Origin: an uncultured Prevotellaceae bacterium
Lineage (GTDB): Bacteria > Bacteroidota > Bacteroidia > Bacteroidales > Bacteroidaceae
Reading direction: 5' to 3'
NCBI GenBank assembly: GCA_900314715.1
Contig: OMWI01000012.1
Span: forward strand, 1-64,000
DNA length: 64,000 nt
Shown here: positions 34,282 to 42,500 of the stretch, in pieces
Position numbering within the stretch: the stretch's first letter is position 1
How the letters are laid out: the number at the start of each line of letters is the position of its first letter
Notes under the pieces: model-generated
Database searches by the model: none
What the model was told of the DNA's origin: nothing
What the model saw: only the letters and a program-made list of their open reading frames with translations
Program-made: the position numbers and the translations under genes

Positions 34282-34979
34282 TATTGAATCGTGAATCCTA
34301 CGATGAGGTATGCCTTTTGAGCACAGGGGTTAGCACATATTCCCGCAAATACTGGAATGGAGAATTTATCGGTAATGGCAATATCCTTTGATGCTCGCAA
34401 CGAGATGTTGGTTACGGCAAAGCCATTCGTACCATAGAAGCTGGTGGCAAAGGGTACGACGCCAACGGAAGCCGTCCAATCTGCGGTGACGAGCTTGAAA
34501 GGTGCAGCCAGTTCTACGTAAGAACTATACGCGCGCTTACCGTCCTTATTCGTTCCGTCGTTTCCACCGAAATTGGAAAACCATTGAATGGAGGCGAGAC
34601 CGAAATCATACCCTACGTTTGCCTCAAACACATGGTTTGTTGCATGAGCATCGTATTTGAAATAGCGATTCATAGGGTCAAGTCCCGTATTAAACCAATA
34701 GTCGGTAATGCCGATATTGAAACCGCCCGTAGCATAACCAAGGGTTAAGTCGAATTCCTTCGTGTCTTTAGCATCCGCCAATCCTACACTTCCCCATGCC
34801 GATAAGCTAAATCCCTTATAAGCAACACCGAGCGTAGGTTGCAAGGAAACATTTCCCAAGTCTTGTCCGCGCCAGATATATTGATTCACGATGTCTGCCG
34901 CCACGGTTGTTTCCACCTTATCTTGTGCATGGATATTCGTCGCAACGAATAATCCTAATGCTATCATGATTTTTTTCAT
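34281..34979 (-). CDS. Putative outer-membrane channel, TIGR02001/Gcw_chp-like
   Basis: A 232-residue exported protein with signal peptide (MKKIMIALGLFVATNIHAQ) and barrel-like strands. The start of the mature part, VAADIVNQYIWRGQDLGN, fits the 'YxWRG' opening of the TIGR02001 (Gcw_chp, TorF-like putative porin) group, and the end (KAYLIVGFTIQ) is a typical last strand. Two Cys (ICANPCAQ) lie near the end. It is inserted between asnB and the amt/P-II genes, all on the same strand, so it may help nitrogenous solutes cross the outer membrane; this is inference from position only. Confidence 0.75.
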   Translation of the reverse strand: MKKIMIALGLFVATNIHAQDKVETTVAADIVNQYIWRGQDLGNVSLQPTLGVAYKGFSLSAWGSVGLADAKDTKEFDLTLGYATGGFNIGITDYWFNTGLDPMNRYFKYDAHATNHVFEANVGYDFGLASIQWFSNFGGNDGTNKDGKRAYSSYVELAAPFKLVTADWTASVGVVPFATSFYGTNGFAVTNISLRASKDIAITDKFSIPVFAGICANPCAQKAYLIVGFTIQ

Positions 34980-35017
34980 ATTATTTTTGTTTTTAAATTA
35001 TTATTTTACATTGTTTT

Positions 35018-35129
35018 CCGCTAAATAGCGGTTTGTTGATTTTTATTTAATTATTTCATGGTTGTCCGCTAAATGGCGGTTTGTTGATTTTATATTTGTT
35101 ATTTTACATGGTTGTCCGATAAACGGCGG
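35018..35129. repeat. Three tandem copies of a CCGCTAAATAGCGG hairpin unit
   Basis: The words CCGCTAAATAGCGG (35018-35031), CCGCTAAATGGCGG (35066-35079) and CCGATAAACGGCGG (35116-35129) recur about every 48-50 bp with shared flanks (GTTGT before, TTTGTTGATTTTA after). Each can form a small hairpin. They lie upstream of the putative porin start (34979), so they may be in its leader. Confidence 0.75.
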
Positions 35130-35152
35130 TCTGAAAGACCAGTAAGCTTACA

Positions 35153-35288
35153 GCCCAGGGCAACGCCCTGGGAAAGAGCGTTTGTGGAACCAGCGCCCTA
35201 AAAGGGCAAAAGAGTCTGGCTATCTATGCTTTTGCCCTTTCAGGGCGCAATTTGTTTGTGTTCTTTTACCCAGGGCGTTGCCCTGGGC
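35153..35288. repeat. REP-like nested palindromes between amt and the porin gene
   Basis: The outer arms GCCCAGGGCAACGCCCTGGG (35153-35172) and CCCAGGGCGTTGCCCTGGGC (35269-35288) are each palindromic and complementary to one another. The inner arms GCGCCCTAAAAGGGCAAAAG (35193-35212) and CTTTTGCCCTTTCAGGGCGC (35229-35248) pair likewise. The GC-rich words contrast with the AT-rich gap. From memory, this 'CCCAGGG..CCCTGGG' word is widespread in Bacteroidota as an extragenic palindrome. It lies in the amt 3' region. Confidence 0.8.
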
Positions 35289-35384
35289 TTTATGCTCATT
35301 AGCCTTTCAGGCTGTCAATATATTTGAACATCATAGAATTGCATGTAAGCAAATCAAGTTCGTTCTTTTTACATATACTGGTGA

Positions 35385-36638
35385 TCAGTTATAACAAGTT
35401 TCTCCATGTTCGTAAACATCCAAGCCCTCATCCTCAATACGAGCATCTACGCGCAAGCCATGTGCCACCTTAATGCCATAGAAAAGGACAAGACCGCAAG
35501 CAGCCGCCCATAGGTCGATAACAAGAACACCAAACAACTCTGCTCCGAAGAATCCCCATCCGTGTCCATAGAACACGCCACTATCCAAAGCCAACAAACC
35601 CGTCATCAACGTTCCGAGAACACCGCAGACACCATGAACGGAAGATGCACCTACGGGGTCGTCGATATGTAAACGGTGGTCGATAAACTCAATGGAGAAT
35701 ACGAGAATGATACCACATACCAAACCGATGATGATGGCACCCAACGGACTTACAAGGTCGCATCCAGCCGTAATACCTACCAATCCAGCCAACACACCAT
35801 TGAGCGTCAACGAGAGTGAAGGTTTTCCATACTTCAACCAAGTAACGAACATCGTAGCCGTTCCACCCGCTACGGCCGCGAGATTGGTCGTGAGAAATAC
35901 GTGCGAAATGGCAATACGGTTCACTTCGCCTGATGCCGCCAACTGAGAACCAGGGTTGAATCCAAACCATCCCATCCATAGGATAAACACACCTAATGCC
36001 GCCATCATCAACGAATGTCCAGGAATAGCACGGCTCGTTCCGTCGGAAGCATATTTCCCTCTACGAGCACCCAATGCTTTCGCCCCTATCAAAGCCAACA
36101 CGCCTCCTACGCTATGAACGATAGCCGAACCAGCGAAATCGTGAAAAACGGCACCAAACGTATTCATCATAAACGAGTTGGCTTCATCGTTGCAAAGCCA
36201 TCCTCCTCCCCATGTCCAATGTCCAGATATGGGATAGATAAACAAGGAGATGCAAGCACTATAAACCAAGTACATGGAAAACTTGGTACGTTCGGCCATC
36301 GCACCACTAACGATAGTGGCTGAGGTAGCACAGAAGACGGTTTCGAAAACCAAGAATCCCTCTACGGGTAGGTCACCATGATAGAAAGAAAGGTCGCCCC
36401 AGTTGGGAGCACCGATAAATCCCGCTCCTTCGCTTCCGAACATAAAACCAAAGCCTACAAAGAAAAACAACAGCGATCCAAACATGAAGTCAACGAAGTT
36501 TTTCATCAAGATATTCGCCGTGTTCTTCGACCTCGTAAAACCAGCCTCACACAACGCGAATCCTGGCTGCATCCAGAATACCAACATAGCAGCCAACAAC
36601 ATCCATACGGTATCGAGTGATAATCCTATCTCATTCAT
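35385..36638 (-). CDS. amt: Ammonium transporter
   Basis: A 417-residue Amt/Rh-family inner-membrane channel with about 11 membrane segments. Family motifs include FALCEAGFTRSKNTANILMKN near the N-terminus (split as FALCEAGFTRSKN), FHDFAGSAIVHSVGG with the first pore His, and DDPVGASSVHGVCGVLGTL with the second pore His. It brings ammonium into the cell for GlnN. It is encoded 31 bp downstream of the P-II gene on the same strand, the classical glnK-amtB pairing in which P-II plugs the channel when nitrogen is plentiful. Confidence 0.97.
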   Translation of the reverse strand: MNEIGLSLDTVWMLLAAMLVFWMQPGFALCEAGFTRSKNTANILMKNFVDFMFGSLLFFFVGFGFMFGSEGAGFIGAPNWGDLSFYHGDLPVEGFLVFETVFCATSATIVSGAMAERTKFSMYLVYSACISLFIYPISGHWTWGGGWLCNDEANSFMMNTFGAVFHDFAGSAIVHSVGGVLALIGAKALGARRGKYASDGTSRAIPGHSLMMAALGVFILWMGWFGFNPGSQLAASGEVNRIAISHVFLTTNLAAVAGGTATMFVTWLKYGKPSLSLTLNGVLAGLVGITAGCDLVSPLGAIIIGLVCGIILVFSIEFIDHRLHIDDPVGASSVHGVCGVLGTLMTGLLALDSGVFYGHGWGFFGAELFGVLVIDLWAAACGLVLFYGIKVAHGLRVDARIEDEGLDVYEHGETCYN

Positions 36639-36669
36639 AATCCTGCAAATTTTGTGTTTGTGTCAAATG

Positions 36670-37017
36670 TTATTTCTTGTCTCTTAATACGGTATCGCCA
36701 CTTTCGCCCGTGCGTATGGAATATGTTTCTATCACGTCGCTTACGAAAATGCGCCCATCACCAACATTTCCCGTATGGGCAACTTTGAGTATCACCTTAA
36801 CGGTGGGTTCCAGAAAAATGTCGCGACAAACGATGGTCAATGCCACACGTTCTATGACATCCGTAGAATATTGTACACCACGATAAATACGCTCCTGGCG
36901 ACTTTGTCCTATACCATGCACGTCATGGTACTCAAACCAGTCGATGTCGGATGAAAGCAATGCTGCCTTCACCTCCTCGAACTTGGTCTTTCGGATAATT
37001 GCTTCAATCTTTTTCAT
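36670..37017 (-). CDS. glnK: P-II family nitrogen regulator
   Basis: A 115-residue P-II signal protein (GlnB/GlnK family): MKKIEAIIRKTKFEEVK at the start, the T-loop with RGVQYSTD, and NVGDGRIFVSDV of the B-loop/C-terminal signature. Tyr50 aligns with the uridylylated Tyr51 of enterobacteria, but the usual VDFLPK after it is replaced by STDVIERVAL, as in other Bacteroidetes P-II proteins as far as I recall. It should trimerise, bind ATP/ADP and 2-oxoglutarate, and control the Amt channel encoded next to it. Promoter box at 37077-37084. The symbol glnK is chosen on linkage to amt. Confidence 0.93.
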   Translation of the reverse strand: MKKIEAIIRKTKFEEVKAALLSSDIDWFEYHDVHGIGQSRQERIYRGVQYSTDVIERVALTIVCRDIFLEPTVKVILKVAHTGNVGDGRIFVSDVIETYSIRTGESGDTVLRDKK

Positions 37018-37076
37018 ACCTTAAACTCTTTAATACATAAAACAATTCAATCATTACACTCGTTATTTTCCGCTTG

Positions 37077-37084
37077 CAAAATTA
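37077..37084 (-). promoter_or_regulatory. -7 promoter element of the P-II/amt unit
   Basis: Minus-strand TAATTTTG (TAnnTTTG), 60 bp before the P-II ATG, in the divergent region shared with dapF. Confidence 0.6.
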
Positions 37085-37171
37085 CGACAAAAAGAAAGCA
37101 AAATTGGCATATTTCAAACTATTTGTAAAATTAAAAACGCACACAATTAATTATTTTTACAATTACAATAC

Positions 37172-37198
37172 GTTTTACTTTCGATTTGTAAGTAAAAC
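37172..37198. promoter_or_regulatory. Perfect inverted repeat, possible operator
   Basis: GTTTTACTT (37172-37180), nine spacer bases and AAGTAAAAC (37190-37198) form a perfect 9-bp inverted repeat. It lies midway between the two divergent -7 boxes (37077-37084 minus, 37285-37292 plus), a position where a dimeric regulator could control both nitrogen transcripts. The rest of this gap is AT-rich. Confidence 0.5.
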
Positions 37199-37284
37199 AA
37201 TAAAACAAATTACAAATTGTTATTTCGTAAAGAAATGAAAATAAATAGTGACAACAAATTATTGCATATACCTTCCAAATAGTT

Positions 37285-37292
37285 TAATTTTG
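37285..37292 (+). promoter_or_regulatory. -7 promoter element of the dapF-dapL-gltBD unit
   Basis: TAATTTTG followed by CAACGG matches TAnnTTTG and ends 50 bp before the dapF ATG. Confidence 0.65.
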
Positions 37293-37342
37293 CAACGGAT
37301 TTCAAACAAAAAGAAAGTAAGAAACAATAATTAATTATCAAA

Positions 37343-38209
37343 ATGACAAATAAAGTCCACTTCACGAAGATGCATGGTGCAGGTAATGACTATATTTACG
37401 TCAACACCTTATTATATACCATAGACAATCCTGCGGAATGTGCTCGCCAATGGAGTAAGGCGCACACGGGAATCGGTAGTGATGGACTTGTACTCATCGG
37501 AAAGTCATCTGTTCCAGAGGCCGATTTTACCATGCGAATCTTCAATGCCGACGGTTCTGAAGCCATGATGTGCGGCAATGCTTCTCGTTGTATCGGCAAA
37601 TACATATTCGAAAAGGGATTGACAGACAAGACAACCATCCGACTACTCACTTTATCGGGAATAAAGATATTGAGGTTGACCGTTAACGAAGGAGTTGTAG
37701 AGAGCGTAACCGTTGACATGTTGGAGCCCCAACTCGTCAATGAACGTCAATTTAATTCCGACGCAATGCCTACAAGCAAAGAACAAGTGAATGATAGTTT
37801 GCCAGAAGGCACATTCGTTTCCATGGGCAACCCACATTACGTGATTTTCACGGACAATATCGACCGAGTAATGATAGACGGACCGAAACTGGAACAACAT
37901 CCAGCCTTTCCAGAACGATGCAACATTGAGTTTGCACAAGTGGTTTCGTCTTCTTCGCAAGACAACCCTACCACTCACATTCGCATGAGAGTATGGGAAC
38001 GTGGAAGCGGAGTAACGATGGCGTGCGGAACGGGTGCATGTGCAACGGCGGTAGCTGCCGCCCTATCAGGTAGAAGTTCACGTCAATCAACCATCATCAT
38101 GGACGGTGGAGAACTCAACATCGACTGGAGCAAGCAAGACAACCATGTATATATGACGGGACCCGCTGAATACGTTTTCGAAGGTGACATTGACGTACCA
38201 TCATCATAA
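37343..38209 (+). CDS. dapF: Diaminopimelate epimerase
   Basis: DapF interconverts LL- and meso-diaminopimelate, the step right after DapL. The protein (288 residues) shows [13 protein letters not shown] at the start, the first catalytic Cys in MMCGNASRC, and the second in [14 protein letters not shown], with RVWERGSG before it. It is the first gene of the plus-strand nitrogen unit, 86 bp before dapL copy 2, so the two consecutive enzymes of the aminotransferase DAP route are encoded together. Confidence 0.96.
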   Translation: MTNKVHFTKMHGAGNDYIYVNTLLYTIDNPAECARQWSKAHTGIGSDGLVLIGKSSVPEADFTMRIFNADGSEAMMCGNASRCIGKYIFEKGLTDKTTIRLLTLSGIKILRLTVNEGVVESVTVDMLEPQLVNERQFNSDAMPTSKEQVNDSLPEGTFVSMGNPHYVIFTDNIDRVMIDGPKLEQHPAFPERCNIEFAQVVSSSSQDNPTTHIRMRVWERGSGVTMACGTGACATAVAAALSGRSSRQSTIIMDGGELNIDWSKQDNHVYMTGPAEYVFEGDIDVPSS

Positions 38210-38262
38210 ACGAATCGTTCAGTATCGACAAACTTCAAACAAAAAAAGAACAGATAATCACT

Positions 38263-38278
38263 CTCCTTTATTAAGGAG
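38263..38278 (+). promoter_or_regulatory. Small hairpin in the dapF-dapL gap
   Basis: CTCCTTTATTAAGGAG is a 16-base palindrome, followed by an A-rich stretch to the dapL ATG at 38296. Its right arm AAGGAG resembles a ribosome-binding sequence but is 17 bases from the ATG, farther than usual. It may be an mRNA processing or stability hairpin. Confidence 0.35.
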
Positions 38279-38295
38279 CAAAAAACGAAAAAACT

Positions 38296-39525
38296 ATGGC
38301 ATTAGTAAACGAACATTTTCTCAAGTTGCCGAATAATTACCTATTCGCAGACATCGCCAAGAAGGTGAATGCCTTTAAGACAACCCATCCAAACGTGGAT
38401 GTTATCTCGTTGGGCATTGGTGATGTTACGCAACCACTCTGTCCTGCCGTGATAGAAGCTATCCATCGGGCAGCCGATGAAATGGCAACGCAAGCTTCGT
38501 TTCGTGGATATGGACCAGAACAAGGATACGACTTTTTGCGCGAGGCCATCTTGAAAAACGACTTCCTGCCACGTGGCATTCGACTTGACATGAACGAGAT
38601 TTTCATCAACGAAGGCGCCAAGAGTGATACGGGAAACATTCAGGAACTCATTCGTTGGGATAATTCAATCGGCGTTACCGACCCGATTTATCCCGTATAT
38701 ATCGACTCTAACGTGATGATAGGTAGGGCTGGCGTTGTAGAGGGCGATCATTGGTCGAACGTGGTTTATATGCCTTGTACGGCGGCAAATGGTTTTATTC
38801 CGCAGATTCCCGACCGACGCGTAGACGTGATTTATCTCTGTTATCCGAACAATCCCACGGGTATGACCTTGACGAAAGACGAACTTCGCAAGTGGGTGAA
38901 TTATGCCTTGAAGAACGATGCACTCATCTTCTTCGATGCGGCTTACGAAGCGTATATACAAGACGACTCCATTCCGCATAGCATCTATGAGATTCGCGGT
39001 GCTCGCAAATGTGCCATCGAATTTCACTCGTATTCCAAGACGGCTGGATTCACGGGTGTGAGATGTGGATATACTGTCGTTCCAAAGGAAGTATCTGCCG
39101 CCACGATTAGCGGTGAACGCATACCGTTGAACCACTTGTGGTATCGTAGACAATGCACGAAGTTCAACGGAACCAGTTATATCTCTCAACGAGCAGCCGA
39201 AGCCATCTACACACCAGAAGGAAAGCAACAAGTAAGAGCTACCATAGATTACTACATGCAAAATGCCAAGACCATGCTTACGACGTTGCAAAACCTTGGA
39301 TTTGAAGTTTATGGTGGTCAACATGCTCCTTACCTTTGGGTAAAGACACCTAACGGAAGTGGTTCATGGCAATTCTTTGAGGAAATGCTATATGGAGCAC
39401 ACGTAGTATGTACACCAGGCATCGGCTTTGGTCCTGCAGGTGAAGGCTACATTCGCTTAACGGCATTTGGCCAACAGGAAAAGACTTCCGAGGCATTATC
39501 GAGAATTGAGAAATGGATGAAATAA
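38296..39525 (+). CDS. dapL: LL-diaminopimelate aminotransferase, copy 2
   Basis: A second DapL (409 residues), nearly the same length as copy 1 and alike throughout: MALVNEHFLKLPNNYLFADI, GIGDVTQPL, YPNNPTGM, FHSYSKTAGFTGVRCGY at the PLP lysine. It converts tetrahydrodipicolinate and glutamate to LL-DAP. It follows dapF and is 19 bp before gltB, which makes the glutamate donor. Because this copy sits in the biosynthetic and nitrogen unit, it is likely the regulated one; copy 1 at 14587-15825 has its own promoter. Confidence 0.96.
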   Translation: MALVNEHFLKLPNNYLFADIAKKVNAFKTTHPNVDVISLGIGDVTQPLCPAVIEAIHRAADEMATQASFRGYGPEQGYDFLREAILKNDFLPRGIRLDMNEIFINEGAKSDTGNIQELIRWDNSIGVTDPIYPVYIDSNVMIGRAGVVEGDHWSNVVYMPCTAANGFIPQIPDRRVDVIYLCYPNNPTGMTLTKDELRKWVNYALKNDALIFFDAAYEAYIQDDSIPHSIYEIRGARKCAIEFHSYSKTAGFTGVRCGYTVVPKEVSAATISGERIPLNHLWYRRQCTKFNGTSYISQRAAEAIYTPEGKQQVRATIDYYMQNAKTMLTTLQNLGFEVYGGQHAPYLWVKTPNGSGSWQFFEEMLYGAHVVCTPGIGFGPAGEGYIRLTAFGQQEKTSEALSRIEKWMK

Positions 39526-39544
39526 AAGGTAAAAAGATATAGAT

Positions 39545-42500
39545 ATGAAAAAGGAAACACGAAAGGGACTTTACCAATCTGAACACGAACACGATGCGTG
39601 TGGCGTGGGAATGGTGGTAAATATCCACGGAAATAAGAGCCACGAATTGGTAGACCATGCGCTCAAGGTATTGGAGAACATGCGACATCGTGGCGCGGAG
39701 GTAGGAAAAGACGGTGACGGTGCGGGAATCATGCTTCAGATTCCTCACGAGTTTATCTTGTTGCAAGGCATTCCTGTTCCCGAAAAGGGAAAATATGGTA
39801 CGGGGTTGGTTTTCTTACCGAAAGAGGAAAAGGCGCAAAGCGAAATTTTGTCAATCATGATAGAGGAAATAGAGCGCGAGGGGTTGCAATTGATGCACCT
39901 ACGCACCGTTCCCACCAATCCAGCATGTTTAGGCGAGGCGGCATTAAGTACCGAACCCGTCATCAAGCAAGTTTTTATCACGGGAGTGAGTGATGACAAG
40001 GTTGACACGTTTGCACGAACGTTGTATATCATCAGGAAAAAGATTGAGCATCGCGTAAAACATGACGATTTCTATATTTGTTCGTTGAGCAATACGAACA
40101 TTATCTATAAGGGAATGTTGTCTTCCATGCAAGTAAGACAATACTTTCCCGACTTGACAAATCCATATTTGACAAGCGGATTGGCGTTGGTGCATTCACG
40201 TTTCAGCACAAATACATTTCCAACGTGGTCTTTGGCACAGCCTTTCCGCTTGTTGGCTCACAACGGTGAAATCAATACGATACGCGGAAACAGGGGATGG
40301 ATGCAAGCAAGAGAGAAAGTGTTGTTGGCTCCACACACGCCAAATGACAACGAGACTACTTCCACTAACTTAGGAGGACTCAGGGGAACGGACATTGCGC
40401 CTATCGTTCAACCAGGGATGTCCGACTCGGCGAGTCTTGACAATGTTTTGGAATTCTTCGTGATGTCTGGACTCTCCCTGCCTCATGCCATGTCTGTATT
40501 GGTACCAGAGTCGTTCAACGACAAAAATCCCATCTCCGAAGACTTGAAGGCTTTCTACGAATACCATTCCATCTTGATGGAACCGTGGGACGGTCCTGCC
40601 GCTTTGTTGTTCTCTGACGGACGATTTGCTGGTGGAATGCTTGACCGCAACGGTTTGCGCCCTGCTCGTTACACGATAACGAAAAACGACATGATGGTGG
40701 TTGCCTCTGAAGTAGGAGTAATGGATTTTGACCCAACCATGATTGCCGAGAAGGGACGATTGCAACCTGGGAAGATTCTGTTGATTGACACGCAAGAGGG
40801 AAAGATTTACTATGATGGCGAAATCAAGCAACAATTGGCACACGAACATCCTTACCGTCAATGGCTCAACACCAACCGCATCCAATTAGAGAAACTGAAA
40901 TCGGGTCGTCATGTGGAAAATGGTGTTCAAGACTTGTTGCAAAAGGAATTGCTATTCGGTTATGGGGCGGAAGACATTGACTCTACGATTATCCCCATGG
41001 CAACCAACGGACAGGAACCGACCGCCTCTATGGGCAACGACACACCGTTGGCCGTGCTTTCCGACAAGCCACAAATCTTCTTCAACTATTTCCGTCAGCA
41101 ATTCGCACAAGTGACGAACCCAGCCATTGACTCCATTCGCGAGGAATTGGTGATGTCGCTCACGGAATATATCGGACGCGTGGGTTCGGGAATCCTAAAT
41201 CCTGACGAAACGAATTGTAAGATGGTACGCTTGCCGCATCCCATATTGAACAACACGCAACTCGACATTCTCTGCAACATCAGGTATAAGGGGTTTAAGA
41301 CCATCAAACTAAATATGGTGTTCAAAACCAAACTCAAGGAAGGTGAGACTCCGCAAGCTGGAGAAGACTTGCAAGAAGCATTGGATAAACTTTGCAAGGA
41401 CGCGGAGAAGGCGGTGGACGATGGTTTCAACTATATTATCTTGACAGATAAGGTATTGGAAAATCCGTCCGTAGAAGAGGGAATGCAATGGGCATTCATT
41501 CCGTCGTTGCTCGCCGTATCTGCCGTGCATCACTATCTGATTTCCGTAGGTAAGCGCGTACAAACGGCATTGATCGTGGAGAGTGGAGAGATTCGCGAAA
41601 CCATGCACGCCGCCTTGTTGTTGGGTTATGGCGCATCGGCATTGTGCCCCTACATGGTATTCGCCATCTTGGACGAACTGGTTAAGAAGCACAAGATACA
41701 AGAGGATTATCCTACTGCCGAGGCCAACTACATCAAGGCGGTGAAGAAAGGATTGTTTAAGATCATGGCAAAGATGGGAATATCTACTATCAGGAGTTAT
41801 CGGGGAGCCAAGATTTTTGAAAGTATCGGACTGAGTGAAAGTTTGTTGAAGTCGTATTTCGGAACGGAGGTCAGCACGATTGGTGGTATAGGCTTGGAGA
41901 AGATTGCTAAAGATGCCATTAGTCGTAGTATGTCTCCATTCAAGGAAACCAACAAGACTTTCCTGCAAAACCAAGGATTGTTCCATTGGCGTAAGGACGG
42001 TATCAAACATGCATGGAATCCTGAGACCATAGCCACTTTGCAATTGGCTTGTCGCACGGGAAGCTATCAAAAATACAAGGAGTTTTCGCGTTTGGTAGAC
42101 GAGAAGGAAGCTCCCATCTTCATTCGCGACTTTCTCGGATTCAAGCGGAATGTTTCCGCTACATCCTCTCCATCGGTAGAAAACCATACGGCAATTCCCG
42201 TTGATGAGGTGGAACCCGTGAGTGAGATTGTGAAACACTTCGTGACAGGAGCCATGTCGTTTGGCGCATTGAGCAAGGAAGCTCATGAGGCAATCTGCTT
42301 GGCAATGAACAAGCTTGGCGCTCGTTCCAACACGGGGGAAGGTGGTGAGGATGCAGAACGTTTCCACGCTACACACGAAGGAATCTCGTTGTCAAGCAAG
42401 ACGAAACAAGTGGCATCAGGACGTTTCGGCGTTACCACGGAATATCTCGTTAATGCAGAGGAAATACAAATCAAGGTGGCGCAAGGTGCCAAGCCTGGTG

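Noticed and set aside
35182-35394. 70-codon plus-strand frame in the palindrome region
   Set aside because: It is composed of the REP-like palindromes themselves and has no coding character.
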